This document shows, in pieces, positions 32,107-42,923 of a DNA stretch of 64,000 bases. Under the pieces are notes generated by a model. That model was not told the origin of the DNA and searched no databases. It was given only the letters and a program-made list of their open reading frames with translations. The stretch lies in NCBI GenBank assembly GCA_047967505.1, contig CM106541.1; one strand, 5' to 3'. Position 1 is the stretch's first letter. Every line of letters begins with the position of its first letter. Source of the stretch: Dipteris shenzhenensis. Taxonomy: Eukaryota; Polypodiophyta; Polypodiopsida; Gleicheniales. A program made the translations under genes and the position numbers.

Positions 32107-32499
32107 TATTTATACAAGTTGGAGAGCTTCTCTCTCAACACAAAGTTGTAACACATTCTCTTTCTACATGTAGAAGTTGTAACACAAAGTTGTAACACAT
32201 TCTCTTTCTACATGTAGAAGTTGTAACACAAAGTTGTAACACAAAGTTGTATCACAAATTTGTAACACAAAGTTGTAACACAAATTTGTAACACATAGTT
32301 GTATCACAAAGTTGTAACACAAAGTTGTAACACATTCTCTTTCTACATGTAGAAGTCGTATGTAGAAGTTGTAACAAAAAGTTGTAACACAAAGTTGTAT
32401 CACAAAGTTGTATCACAAAGTTGTATCACAAAGTTGTAACACAAAGTTGTGTCACATTCTCTTTCTACATAAGTTCATGTTGGCACAAAGTCAACAGTG

Positions 32500-33508
32500 T
32501 CCTCCTACAATGCCTTCATGGACTTCACTCAGGATTGGCATGATCTCATGAAGCATTACACATCATCTTAATATCTGGTCCTTGCCCATCTTGTATAGTT
32601 GTCTTGAAAAAAGTTGAAAGGGTGTAGCCTTTTGAATCAATTTTTTGCCATCTACTGCTTTCATGTCAGGGGGTGGTCTTCCTACCATCAAGTACCCAAT
32701 GATATCTCTGCACCATTCTAGAATAGCATCTATTTGAGATACTGCGGCATCTGGTAAGTCATCTTCTACTCCAGTGGCTTCTTCTCCCATCTTGACTCAA
32801 GACATGTGATCGACAATGTAGTGTTGGGAACCTTTGCGGACCACTATTTTGAAGTTGAATTCTTGAAGCAAGAGGAGCCATTTGGTTATTCTTCCTGTGG
32901 TACACAGACAATTCACAAGATAAAGCAATGCTTGATGGTCGGTATAGAAGACAAAATCATTTGCTAGTAGAGAGTGTCGCAATTTCTTTACACTATACAC
33001 CATTGCTAGGGCTGCTCTTTCTGTGGTTGTATAGTTGATCTCTGCATGATTGAGTTGTCGACTGGTGAAGTAGAAGGGGTAGTCTTTCTTATGCTCAGCA
33101 GTTTGACAAAGCACATTCCCAATTGCATACTTGGAGTATGTACATGAAAATCAATATCCAAATTGGGAGATAGAAGGATGGGTGCTGTGATTAAGCGCCA
33201 CTTTAAAAGCTCAAAGGCTTGGTCACACTCTTCGGTCCATAAGAACTCCAGTAATAATTTGTAAAGTGGTCTAGCTATCATGGCATACCATAATATAAAT
33301 CTTCTATAATAGCCAGCATGTCCCATAAAGAACTGTACACCTTTGGAATTTGTAGGAGGAGGCAATTCCATGATGATTTTGATTTTGTCCATGTCAGCCG
33401 CAATCCCATGTTGAGAGACGATGTGTCCCAAAACAACTCCATGGGTAACCATGAACTGGCATTTTGTTGGATTTAGGGAGATGCCATACTCCCTACATTT
33501 GATATTCA
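32500..33508 (-). pseudogene. Ty3/gypsy pol remnant (RT end, RNase H, integrase start)
   Basis: On the minus strand from 33,508 the frames read CREYGISLNPTKCQFMV, LGHIVSQHGI, GHAGYYRRF and APILLSPNLDIDF (end of RT and connection). They continue with TSRQLNHAEINYTTTERAAL and FYTDHQALLYLV (RNase H, Asp of TDH), then ATPFQLFSRQLYKMG and the CVMLHEIMPIL segment of the integrase zinc region. This is the standard gypsy order. Stops and frameshifts split it into at least three pieces, and it ends at the right tip of the inverted-repeat element near 32,498. Upstream RT and protease are absent; the 5' side joins a copia fragment. Confidence 0.8.
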
Positions 33509-34195
33509 ATTGTGAAATGAAGATCTATTTTGGCTATTGCCAAACTTCAATCCCCAAACAAAAATGCATCAGTCCGATCCGACGTCTGTCATTTCAAACT
33601 CTCTTCCTAGCAAATGCTTTGTCTATGAGATCTTCTCTTCATGGTTCCTTGTTATGACAAGGTCGTCCACATAAAGGACCATGATCATACACCTGCCTCC
33701 TTCTCTGAAGATATATAAATTTGCATCAGATGGGCTCCTCTTGAACCCATTTTGTAGAAAGTAGGCATCAATTTGCTAGAACCACGCTTGTGGGGCCTGT
33801 TTCAACCCGTAAAGTGCCTTCTTTAGTTTATAGACTTTACCTTCTGAACCAGGGATCATAAAACCCGGTGGTTGTTCCACGTATACCTTCTCCTTGAGAT
33901 CCCCATTCAGAAAGGTGGATTTTACTTCCATCTGAAACACGAGACAACTTCCCTTGGGAGCTAAAGCCAAAACACTGTAAATTGTGGTTAGTCAAGCTAT
34001 GGGAGCAAAAGTATCCTGATAATCAAAACCATGTACCGTGCAAATCCTTTTGCCATGAGCCGAGACTTGTACTTACCAATGTGCCTTCGGACTTGTACTT
34101 GGTCTTGTACACCCACTTGGTTCCGATGATTTTGCGTTTTGGTGATTTTAATGAAATTTATATTTCCCAAAGCTCTCTTTAAGATGCATGTTCTA
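33509..34195 (-). pseudogene. Copia element B, RT fragment (3' part of split element)
   Basis: Minus-strand frames read KRKIIGTKWVYKTKYKSEGT near 34,140, KSTFLNGDLKEKVYVEQPPG near 33,900, [14 protein letters not shown] near 33,780 and YVDDLVIT near 33,655. This is the conserved order of a Ty1/copia reverse transcriptase including the YVDD catalytic box. Several stops are present. The fragment ends near 33,510 (FEMTD...), where gypsy sequence begins. Its 5' continuation, the integrase, lies at 38,790-39,430, separated by copia element A. Confidence 0.8.
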
Positions 34196-34235
34196 TGTGA
34201 TCAGATCTTGAATCAGATACTATTGCAAAAAGTTG

Positions 34236-34769
34236 ATGAATTTCCTTATGGGAACAAGCTATTGGGAGCTCATTACAGGAAATGAAGAAGAACTAGTTTT
34301 TCCTAATGTTCCCAATCAACAAGAAATGCAGGCATTTAAAGGATGGCATGAGAGAGCTAGAAAAGTTATATACTGGCTTTCTATCAGTATTTCAAATTCT
34401 ATGATTGTGCATATTCAGGGTGCAAGTACACCAAAGGAGGCATGGGATACTTTGGCAAAAATGTACAGCACAAATACGCAAGCTAGGAAAATGCAGCTCA
34501 AGCAGGAGTTGCACAATGTGTATAGCATCAATGACTACCACATGAAGGTGAAGAAAATTGCAGATGCACTTGCTTCCATTGGGTCACCAGTGGAAGATGA
34601 TGATTTAGTTTCTGTGACCTTGAATGGTCTAGGAAAGGATTATGCACAGTTACGGACATCCATTGCCATCCGTGAAAAATTTCCTGATTTTGAGGAGTTG
34701 TATGCTCTTCTGATTTCTGAAGAGCAGAGAAATGGTGGTGCATCTTCTTCAGGAGGAACTTCAAAATAG
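34236..34769 (+). pseudogene. Copia A gag (UBN2-like)
   Basis: The open frame of about 178 codons reads NFLMGTSYWELITGNEEE, ARKVIYWLSISISNSMIVHI, TPKEAWDTLAKMYSTNTQ and QLKQELHNVYS, the conserved copia gag core. It makes the virus-like particle protein. After the stop at 34,769 the zinc knuckle lies at 34,968-35,010 (CYYCGKMGHMAKDY) in another frame. Its last zinc ligand, normally Cys, is Tyr. The N-terminus upstream of 34,236 is not recognisable, so the gene is truncated and frameshifted. Confidence 0.75.
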
Positions 34770-35149
34770 ATTGTCTTCTAATCAAATGCTAGAAGAGGTA
34801 GAGGCAGAGGTAGAGGAGGCTGACCTGGAGGCCATGGCAGAAATCAAAATATGCAACAAACTCAAGAAAACTAGTCCTATGGAGGACGTGGTAACTCTAG
34901 AGGCAGGGGGAGCCAAAGAGGCCGTCGTGGATGGCAAAGAGGCCAAAATGCAAACAGCAATGTTGAATGCTACTATTGTGGTAAAATGGGTCATATGGCT
35001 AAAGACTACTACAAAAAGCAGAATGACATTATGAATGGAAAATTGCAGCAAGGCAATTATGCATCTTCTAGTAGATAGGGTGATAATAGAAATGAGCATC
35101 TATTTATGGTACAGCACATGACCAATTCTATGGACAAGTGCAGAAGAAA

Positions 35150-36520
35150 GAAATGATGTGTGGTATGTTGACTCAGGTGCATCAAACCACATGACAGGTC
35201 ATGTAGAATGGATACAGGATGCAAGGAAAATGGAAAGACCAGGATTTGTGGAGACTGGTGATGATACTGCACATCCTATTGTGCAGATTGGTAAAATTCC
35301 TTTGTCTATGTAGGATGGGAAATAGAAATACCTGTCTGATGTATTTCATGTCTCGAATATCACCAAGAACCTGGTTTCTATTGGTCAAATGGTTGAGCGG
35401 GGCTTGCAGATCAGATTTAATCCTCATGGATGCTTTGTTAAGGATATGAAAAATAACAGTCGCTTGATAGCAAAAGGAAAGAAGAAGGGCAGGATGTTTA
35501 CGTTGGATGCCAACATGCCTGAATTGAGTGCAGCAATGTTTGCACATGGGACCAGTGTAGTTGCATATATATCATATATTGATATCTGGCATAAACGCAT
35601 TGGTCATATTAATGTACAATGACTTAAATCAATGCAGGCCCAAAATATTGTTGTAGGATTGCCTAAATTCAAGGTTGCAGAAACGCATAAGGTATGTGAA
35701 GCCTATCAAATTGGAAAATAGGCAAGGAAACCATTTCCTAGGCATGTTCAAGAGAGTAAGAAGCCCTTGGAATTAATCCACTCTAATGTGTGGACTACTA
35801 AAGCTGCATCTATTGGAGGCTATCATTATTTTGTCACTTTTATTGATGACTATAGCAGAAAATTTTGGGTGTATTTTATGAAAAAGAAAAGTGAAGTGTT
35901 TGGGCACTTCAAAGCTTTTAAAGCTGTGGTTGAAAAAGAAACAAGCCTACAAATAAAATTCCTAAGGTCAGATGGAGGGGGAGAGTACCTCTCAAATGAG
36001 TTTGCAAGGTTCCTATAGGAGCATGGCATAAAGCAGTAATATTCATGCAGTCATACCCCATAGCAAAATGGACTTGCAGAAAGGAAAAATAGGCATATTG
36101 GAGAGGTATCTCGGGCCATGCTAAATTAAAAAGACCTTCCAAATTATTATTGGGCTGAAGCAGTTTTGCTACAATAGTTTACATAATTGAACAGGACTCC
36201 CACTGCAGCAATACATGGCATGACGCCAGAGGAGATGTATACTGGTAGGAAACTAGATATTTCTCATTTGAAAATTTTTGGTTGCATTGCCTATGTTCAT
36301 GTGCCAGAGGAGTTGAGGTCCAAGTTGGATCCAAAAGCTCAAAAGTGCGTCTTTATTGGTTATTCTCTGCAGCAAAAAGGGTATAGATGCTAGAACCCTT
36401 CTACTCGTAAGTTTAAAGTGAGCAGAGATGTTGTTTTTGATGAGATGAGCAGCTGGTATAAACCAGTAAATGTGATGATTGATGTAGATGCACAAAATGG
36501 TAATGCTGCATAGAATTTAC
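35150..36520 (+). pseudogene. Copia A protease and integrase
   Basis: The protease motif WYVDSGASNHMTG lies at about 35,160. The pre-integrase WHKRIGHIN lies near 35,590. The zinc site CEAYQIGK has Tyr for the expected second Cys, followed by TAG. The integrase core is 35,767-36,018: LELIHSNVW has Asn for the first catalytic Asp, FIDDYSRKFWVYF follows, and RSDGGGEYLSNEF supplies the second acidic residue. TPQQNGLAERKNR (~36,055) and HLKIFGCIAYVHVP (~36,270) complete the C-terminal part. Multiple stops make it inactive. The Cys-to-Tyr and Asp-to-Asn changes are all G-to-A transitions. Confidence 0.8.
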
Positions 36521-36524
36521 AGCA

Positions 36525-38388
36525 GCAATCACAAAATATTAGTGGACCTGCAGTGTCCTCTAGCAGTGGTTCACATACTTTGCGATGGATAGACACATTG
36601 AGGTCAGGAGAATCTCCTCAAAGCAATGCAGATAGCGGTATGCAGGTATCACAAAAAGGAAAAGAGAAGGTAGATGAGCCCATGTTTGATGTGAATGTAG
36701 GTCACTCTTATGTGGATGGTGAATCTAGTGGCTCAGTTTAGAGCATAGATGATGAGTTGAGTATTCCTTTTGTTGTTACACCTGGAGTAAGGAAGACCAG
36801 GGATGTTTTGAGAGCACCTAGAAGTGAGCCTATTTTGTGCAGGTCTACTAGATCTAGATATCCTGTGGATAGGCCAAAATATGATGGATTTACAGCCATT
36901 CACAATGCCTATATGGTCAAAGTGATACAAGAACTAGAACCCACTTCCTTTGAGAAAGCCATGGGAAAAGAAAAATGGGAGAAGGCCATGGATGAAGAAA
37001 TGGATGCCTTGGAAGCAAATGCTACATGGGAATTGGTGCCTTTGCCTAAAGACAAGAATACAATTGGCTGTAAGTGGGTTTATAATGTCAAGCACAATGC
37101 AGATGGTTTTGGGGACAAATACAAGGCAAGATTAGTTGTCAAGGGGTATGCATAGACATATGGCATTGATTATGAAGAAACATTTAGTCCGGTTGCAAGG
37201 ATGGCAACCGTACGAGCAGTCATTGCTATGGCTGCATCAAAGGGATGGTCTTTACATCAAATGGATGTAAAGACTGCCTTCTTGCATGGTGATTTGCAAG
37301 AAGAGGTCTTTATGGAGCAGCCACCAGGTTATGTTCATGCTATTCATTGCTTGCAGGTTGAAGAAAGCCTTGTATGGCTTGAAGCAAGCACCTAGAGCAT
37401 GGTCTGACAAGATAGGACAGTATCTTGTGACTATTGGCTTTCAGATTTCCAAGGTAGATTTCTCACTTTATGTGAGAAAAACAAAGAAAGGTATTATGTT
37501 GCTTGTCATTTATGTTGATGATTTGATCATCATAAGTGATAGTGATGAAGATATCCTTCATGTGAAAATGCTATTGAAGTAGAAGTTTGAGATGAAGGAT
37601 TTGGGAGAGCTGTGTTATTTCTTGGGCATTGAGGTGATTAGATCACCAAGTGGGATACAGCTCGTGCAGTTGGACATGCTGTCCAAATATGGGATGATAG
37701 ACCCTACTATGTACAGACGCATAGTAGGAAATTTGATTTATATGACTATTACCAAGCTAGATTTGAGCTATGCTGTTGGATTGGTAAGTCAGTTTATGCA
37801 GGCTCCAAGGAAACCGCATTTGGATGCGGCTAGACGCATACTCAGGTATGTGAAGTTCACATTGTAGTATGGACTATTTTATGACACTGGGGTTCAGATA
37901 TAGTTGCATGGATACACTGATGCTGATTGGGTTGATAGTATTTCTGATAGATGATCTACCAGTGGATATATGTTCTCTTTTTGGAGTGCTGCAGTCACTT
38001 GGAGCAATAAGAAACAGCCTACAGTTGCCTTGTCCAGCATAGAGGCTGAGTACAGGGGTGCAGCAATGGCTGCATGTGAGGTAGCTTGGTTGCATGAGCT
38101 ACTCTATGATATGCATCGCTCTACAAATGGGCCAGTTGTCATTTATTGTGACAACATGAGTAATATACACTTGGCAAATAAACTAGTCTATCATGCTAGA
38201 ACAAAACACATTGAGGTGCATTATCACTATGTGTGGGAAAAGGTTTTACTAGGTCTTATTAATCTAGTTTATTTCAGCAGAGAGGATCAGGTAGCTGACA
38301 TATTCATAAAGGCATTGGGCGCAAACAAGCTATGCAAGTTCAGAGACCTGCTTAGTGTGCAGGAATTGGGATTGAGCTTGAGGGGGAG
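36525..38388 (+). pseudogene. Copia A reverse transcriptase and RNase H
   Basis: After a serine-rich linker, EKAMDEEMDALEANATWELV and GCKWVYNVKHNADG open the [42 protein letters not shown] and the catalytic YVDD (37,511-37,522) follow, then KDLGELCYFLGIEV. About 50 codons between LSKYGM and TMYRRIVGNLIYM are missing compared with the family. RNase H follows: HGYTDADWV, TWSNKKQPTVALSSIEAEYR (~37,990), YCDNMSNIHLA and ADIFIKAL. There are several stops and one frameshift near 37,370 ([14 protein letters not shown] in a second frame). Inactive. Confidence 0.85.
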
Positions 38389-38777
38389 TGTTGAGATATC
38401 AAGCTCCACTCGTGATATGCCAGGGTGACCATCGTGCATTTATGTCACTGACTTGTTAGCTGCAGATGCGGTTGGTACACCGCCCATGAATAATAGCTGG
38501 ATGACAGCTATCCTTATGTACTCTAGTTCGTGGCTCAGTGAGTATGCCACCTTAGTTAGCTGAGTTTGGTTTGAGACCCACATATAGGGTTCTTTTGGCT
38601 TTCACAACTAAGAAGAGGAAAACTGTTTTCAGCCTCCACCTCTATGTGTATTCCCCCATTGTGTATGTGAGAAAGCCACAAGTGAGACTCCTTCCCTCTC
38701 TCCCACTATCTTCACATTGGGTTCATCAGCATGGATCACCTCTGTCATCAAAGCGTAGTTGACCAAGTGTTCCAACA
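38389..38777 (+). repeat. 3' LTR of copia element A
   Basis: It starts TGTTGAGATATCAAGC immediately after the purine-rich GAGGGGGAG tract and ends GTGTTCCAACA, giving the inverted TGTTG...CAACA borders expected of a copia LTR (389 bp). The 5' partner is absent. Confidence 0.8.
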
Positions 38778-38784
38778 CCCTTCT

Positions 38785-39430
38785 TTGCTCCTCTAATCTC
38801 TTGGACCGGCAATCGAATGGTTCCTCCTAAATGGCTGGAGATTCTCTGCCATATAAAAGCTGCTTTACCCACTTTAGGAATGGCCATTGCCATTGTGGTT
38901 CTGTAGGCTCTTCTTCATCTTCTTTATCTTGAATCCTCCCAAGCACCCTTGGGGGAGTTCGATCTGTTGTTGGTGGTGGTACTAGATGGATATCCTGGTC
39001 CTGGTTGTCTAGGAAGGAAGCATCCTCCTCCAATTGATGCAGCTGTTCTAAGAAGACCACATCACGACTTACTATTACCTTCTTGGTAATAGGTTTATAT
39101 TTGGTCTTGTTAGCGTCAGGGACATGCACAAAACAGTCACATCCAAAAACTCTAAAATGTGCAACTGAAGGTTTCTTACCAGAAAAGGCCTACAGTGGAG
39201 TCATCCCGTTCACAGCCTTTGTGTAGCTATGATTCAGAATGTAAACTACTGTAGTGTTACATGCTTTAGCCTAGAAATTCTTTGGCAAATCTTTCCCTTT
39301 CATCATACTCGTGCCCATTTTGTAGATGATGTGCATCTTGCATTCTGCTACTCCATTTTGCTGTGATGTATGTGGTGGCGTTAAATAACGTGAGTTTTCA
39401 AATGCCTCATCGAGGCCTCATCTCTCATGA
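38785..39430 (-). pseudogene. Copia element B, integrase C-terminal part
   Basis: Minus-strand frames read TSQQNGVAECK (near 39,370), YILNHSYTKAVNGMTP, HFRVFGCDCFVHVPDANKTK (near 39,140), ITKKVIVSRDVVF and an acidic linker. This is the end of a copia integrase and the start of the region before RT. With 33,509-34,195 it forms one minus-strand element split by copia A. Stops interrupt it (for example before AKACNTTVVYIL). The acidic/proline-rich linker DRTPPRVLGRIQDKEDEEEP is typical of the integrase-RT hinge. Confidence 0.8.
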
Positions 39431-39764
39431 ATGGAGTAAAAAATGTGTTGTTTTGCACATTCGAATATTAAACCTAATAGCTTTGTACCACCAAACATAA
39501 TATGGCCAAAATCCATCACAAAAAATGGACATGAGTTCAACATGTACTCCTTTGCTTCTTTAAAAAGCAAAAATAAAGGGGGGGGGGGGAGGGGGAGTGA
39601 TATATGATTGTAAAATGTTTAGGAATAAATGAGGGAGGGGAGAAGGAAGTGGTATAAATATTTAGGGATGTTGAGGGTGGGCTGCACTTGAGAATCATTG
39701 TTACTCTCCTAGCTCCCATATCAATTCAAGTCTAGCAAGTCAATGGCTAGGTTTCTCCAATTAG
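39431..39764. other. Spacer after copia B
   Basis: Contains an A-rich then G-run stretch near 39,570-39,600 and AT-rich DNA. No coding signal is recognised. Confidence 0.4.
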
Positions 39765-39965
39765 CAGGGTGCATCATTTGTACGAGCAAAAACCTATGAG
39801 CAGTTTTATCCGAGCATGCTTTTAAAGAGATTTTTAAAATGGTATATTCTTTAGGAAACTTGGTTTTTACACTTTTATTTTCACAAGAAATAGATCGCTT
39901 TATCATATATATATATATATAATAGTCACTAATTCGCTTTCACATAACGTCAATTTTCTTGTTCG
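39765..39965. repeat. Dispersed ~210-bp repeat, copy 2
   Basis: Same orientation and order of landmarks as 30,290-30,499 (ACGAGCAAAAACCTATGAGC; CTTTAGGAAACTTGGTTTTT; GATCGCTTTATCATA; AATTTTCTTGTTC), with a (TA)n expansion near 39,905. Confidence 0.6.
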
Positions 39966-41340
39966 TAGACATCTTTTGTACCCATTTATTATATAAAAAG
40001 AGTATCGATAAATAATTTATTTAAGAAATATCCTTCACAATCTCTCTCAATGTAATAATATTATACATATATAATTACTTATTAAATACATTTATGTCAA
40101 TATGATAAGAGCTTTCTAGTGTTTTTACAACATAAATAAAAAGATATTTATTGATATGTTCTAAAGGAGTTAAAATTACTGTAACTAAGTATTAACCATT
40201 AGGCTTATCTATCTACTCTCATAAAATGTATGCGATATTTAAGATAGTATATGCAAGATTTTGTAAAATATAACCCCTTAGATGTGTTCAAATGCCATTT
40301 TTTGATCAATTTGAGTGGCTAAATGACTGTATTTGGACATTGGATGTGAAAGTTATGTCACTTTTAAAGGGTTTTCCAAGGTAGTTTTGCTAGCAAAACT
40401 ACCTTGGGAGACCTACTTCAAAGAGGTTTCATTGGTGAAAATACCTTGGATGGCTTGATTCAATGAGGTTTCTTTGGAGAAACCCTTTCATGAAGATAGG
40501 TTGAGAGAGGGTTTTAAATGCCACCCCCTTATTATAAGTAAAAGTTGCAAGAAGGACCGTGAGGGAATTTTTATAGAGAAATCTACTCTACATGTGGGTT
40601 TATTCAAAAGCCATCCCATTATGTTATTCACCATCCCCAAAGATTCATGTAAATATTGAAATTTGAGGACTTGAAATCAAGCATCGCATACACAACAACT
40701 TCAAAAAACCATCTTTTGCATTAAATCTTTTTCGATCCATTTTTGCTATACTTTTACATAGTTGGAAGCTTTTTCTTTCTTTCACTCGGATGCTCAAAAG
40801 ATTTCGCTTGTAAAATGGTCGTCCCCCTCCAATAGTAGTTAAAAGCTTGAGGAGTTCACTAAGCAATATATAAGATAGCATGTGAGTTCAATAGACACTA
40901 ATAACAAATGTTGATGATTTTGAGGCTTCCTACTAGATTGGTTTTGTTTTAAAAGAAGGGCATGTGTAGACCATGATCTTCACTCCAAGACCTCTAACAC
41001 TTGATCTAATCTCTTATCCAAGGGATACATTCAACTTTGAAAAAAATCATTATAAGCCATTAGATCAAGGGGTGGACCTAAGGGATATCATCAAACAATA
41101 GAGGGATGAAATATCTACCCTTCATCAAAACAAAGATCTAATGGAGAGGTGAGAGGATAAAGATTCAATACTATCTGCATAGTACCATATAAACATGCAG
41201 AGAGCCTCTCTCAAGCCTTAGTTGGCATTACAGATTGGCTCACGACTATCTAGTCAACCTACTTTGTAGGCTTGTGGAAGCTCGCAAACAAGATTAAAAG
41301 ATAATGAAGAAACAATGCAGAGGGAGATGATTGAGGCTAA
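39966..41340. other. AT-rich intergenic DNA with a perfect 32-bp palindrome
   Basis: Nothing coding is supported in 1.4 kb. The only clear structure is a perfect palindrome at 40,376-40,407 (arm CCAAGGTAGTTTTGCT) and, just after, two related GAGGTTTC(A/T)TTGG(T/A)GAAA segments at about 40,424 and 40,465. Confidence 0.5.
40376..40407. repeat. Perfect 32-bp palindrome
   Basis: The 16-base arm CCAAGGTAGTTTTGCT is followed immediately by its exact reverse complement with no spacer. It could extrude as a cruciform or be the centre of a decayed foldback element. Confidence 0.9.
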
Positions 41341-41345
41341 AATAG

Positions 41346-41493
41346 CCCAGGGGGGCACTATGTAAAAACCCCATATAGCACGTGTGATCAAAGAGTATTA
41401 AAACAACCCCCTACCTATAGATTTTATAATACAGCCCTTCTATAAATTTTGAGATGATTAAAGTATCCCTTATGTATGAAAATTTTCACTAAA
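41346..41493. mobile_element. Truncated copy of the CTCGGGGGG MITE family
   Basis: The left end CCCAGGGGGGCACTATGTAA and the inner AACCCCATATAGCACGTG and TAAATTTTGAGATGATTAAA match the MITEs at 54,211 and 49,486. The match stops after TATGTATGAAAATTTTCACT near 41,493 and no right inverted repeat follows, so this is a 3'-truncated copy. Confidence 0.55.
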
Positions 41494-42923
41494 CATCGTG
41501 TGTACATAGCCTCTTAAGTTTGTGAAAAATGTAGTAAGGGGCTCTACACACACAATTTGCATAGTGTGCCTCATGGCACTCCCAACAAGGCTAGAGCAAG
41601 ATGAGGGTGCATTAATAGGTGCTCCAAAACTCACCCCCAATTTTGTGGGTGCCAAGAATTGCACCAATATGCATGTGGATTTCAGCTGGGAATAGCCACT
41701 TAGCGAGGATAGATGAATGTTAGCTAGTAGTCTCGAGAGATGCAAAAGGGGTTAGACATGCAATGTAGAGGAGTACTTGGTGAACAAAATCGTAGGGAAA
41801 TATAAAAAATTATAACACATGAACTCCAAACTTTCCGTCTGAAGTGCGAGCACATTCGCACCTAGTGTGCATCCAGATTGTGCACTAATGGGCTTGTGAG
41901 AATAGCCTGTAAGAGCATCTCCCCATGCATGCTAGCAGAACTATGGCAAGTCCACTAGTAACAAAAATCATGTCCCCACGGTTCATAGCAATGTTGGAGT
42001 TCATTTTAAAAGCTTTAGTAGCCTAGCAAAGTTTTTCGAAGGTGTACTTCTTCAGCATTACAATGGTCAAACTTACTGATTGACTCACATCCTTCCATAC
42101 TCCATGCCATTCATTAAATAGCAAAGCTATTTAGAGATGTACTTCTTCAGCATTACATTGCCCAAACACTTTAATTGGCTCACATCCTACCATCCTCCAT
42201 GCCATCTATTAAAGTAGTTTGCAAAAACTCAATCAATACTTCATATATGACATTTCAAACTCAGGAAAAAAAACTTTTGGATACTCTACTGTCAGGTTAG
42301 GGGATGTTCATGCATGACCATTAGTGTGCATTTGCACTATGCATGCGCTACGCATCAAGGAAGTCTAGAAATGGAATGCTTCTTTGCACACGCATTATTG
42401 CTCCCCAGTTTGCAATGCTAGGGGTCACCAATTATACATGTTTGGTGTGCCCTCTAACTCTCCTCTGCAGTGTTTGGTGTGCCCTCTAACTCTCCTCTGC
42501 AGTGTTTGCAACATTGAGCTGAGGAGTTTTGACAAGCCATTGGTGGGGCGAAAGTGGGTGGTGCAGCACTACTCAATTTAGCAACCTGGGACACCTAAGG
42601 GAAAATCTACATCATGACTAGCCATGCACAAGTAGTGCACAAGTCTTAAGCTTAGCATTCCCTTGCTAAACTTTGAGCCTTGGTAGCCTTCATCCTCAGT
42701 TTTTGAGAGTCAATGCACATGCTCAAGAAATGCACGGCTAAAATGACACATGTTGTAATAGCCAAGTCTCTTCAATGCATTTAATAGAGCTCTCCAATAC
42801 ATGCAGAGAGCTCTATCTATGAGAACTAGCCATTTTCCATTTGCTTGCCCATCCTTTTTGGAGCATCGAAGGTGCCTTCATCCCACTGTCAGTGCCAAAT
42901 GCCACCTCCCTATAGGCTGAGAT
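41494..42923. repeat. Intergenic DNA with small tandem duplications
   Basis: No gene is seen. A ~100-bp tandem duplication (landmark TGTACTTCTTCAGCATTACA) occupies 42,021-42,120 and 42,121-42,214. An exact 32-bp tandem repeat (landmark GGTGTGCCCTCTAACTCTCC) occupies 42,439-42,502. Confidence 0.6.

Larger units (their letters stand above)
30500..32498. mobile_element. 2-kb element with long terminal inverted repeats (CACTA-like layout)
   Basis: The left end reads ACTGTTCACTCTATGCCGAC. The reverse complement of the right end reads ACTGTTGACTTTGTGCCAAC. The two stay aligned for at least 66 bp with about six mismatches. Both ends then run into arrays of a 10-13 bp unit (ACAACTTTGTGTT / ACAACTTTGTGAT; 30,552-30,895 and, inverted, 32,140-32,455), interrupted by CTACATGTAGAAAGAGAATG. 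The arms end in the paired AGAGAGAAGCTCTCCAACTT (30,900 and 32,115). Terminal inverted repeats plus inverted subterminal repeat arrays are the layout of CACTA-type elements, but the tips are not canonical CACTA/TAGTG and no target duplication was found. No transposase is encoded; the element is non-autonomous. Confidence 0.6.
34196..38777 (+). mobile_element. Copia element A (5'-truncated, one LTR left)
   Basis: Gag, protease, integrase, RT and RNase H appear in copia order on the plus strand and end in a polypurine tract (GAGGGGGAG at 38,380-38,388) and a 389-bp 3' LTR (38,389-38,777). No 5' LTR or primer-binding site is visible before gag, where minus-strand copia sequence begins, so the 5' end is lost. 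Many in-frame TAG/TGA codons replace CAG, CGA or TGG, consistent with cytosine-methylation decay. The element lies inside copia element B in the opposite orientation. Confidence 0.85.

Noticed and set aside
34196-34240. 5' LTR or primer-binding site of copia element A
   Set aside because: No TGTTGAGATATC start and no TGGTATCAGAGC-like site occurs before gag; the element is 5'-truncated.
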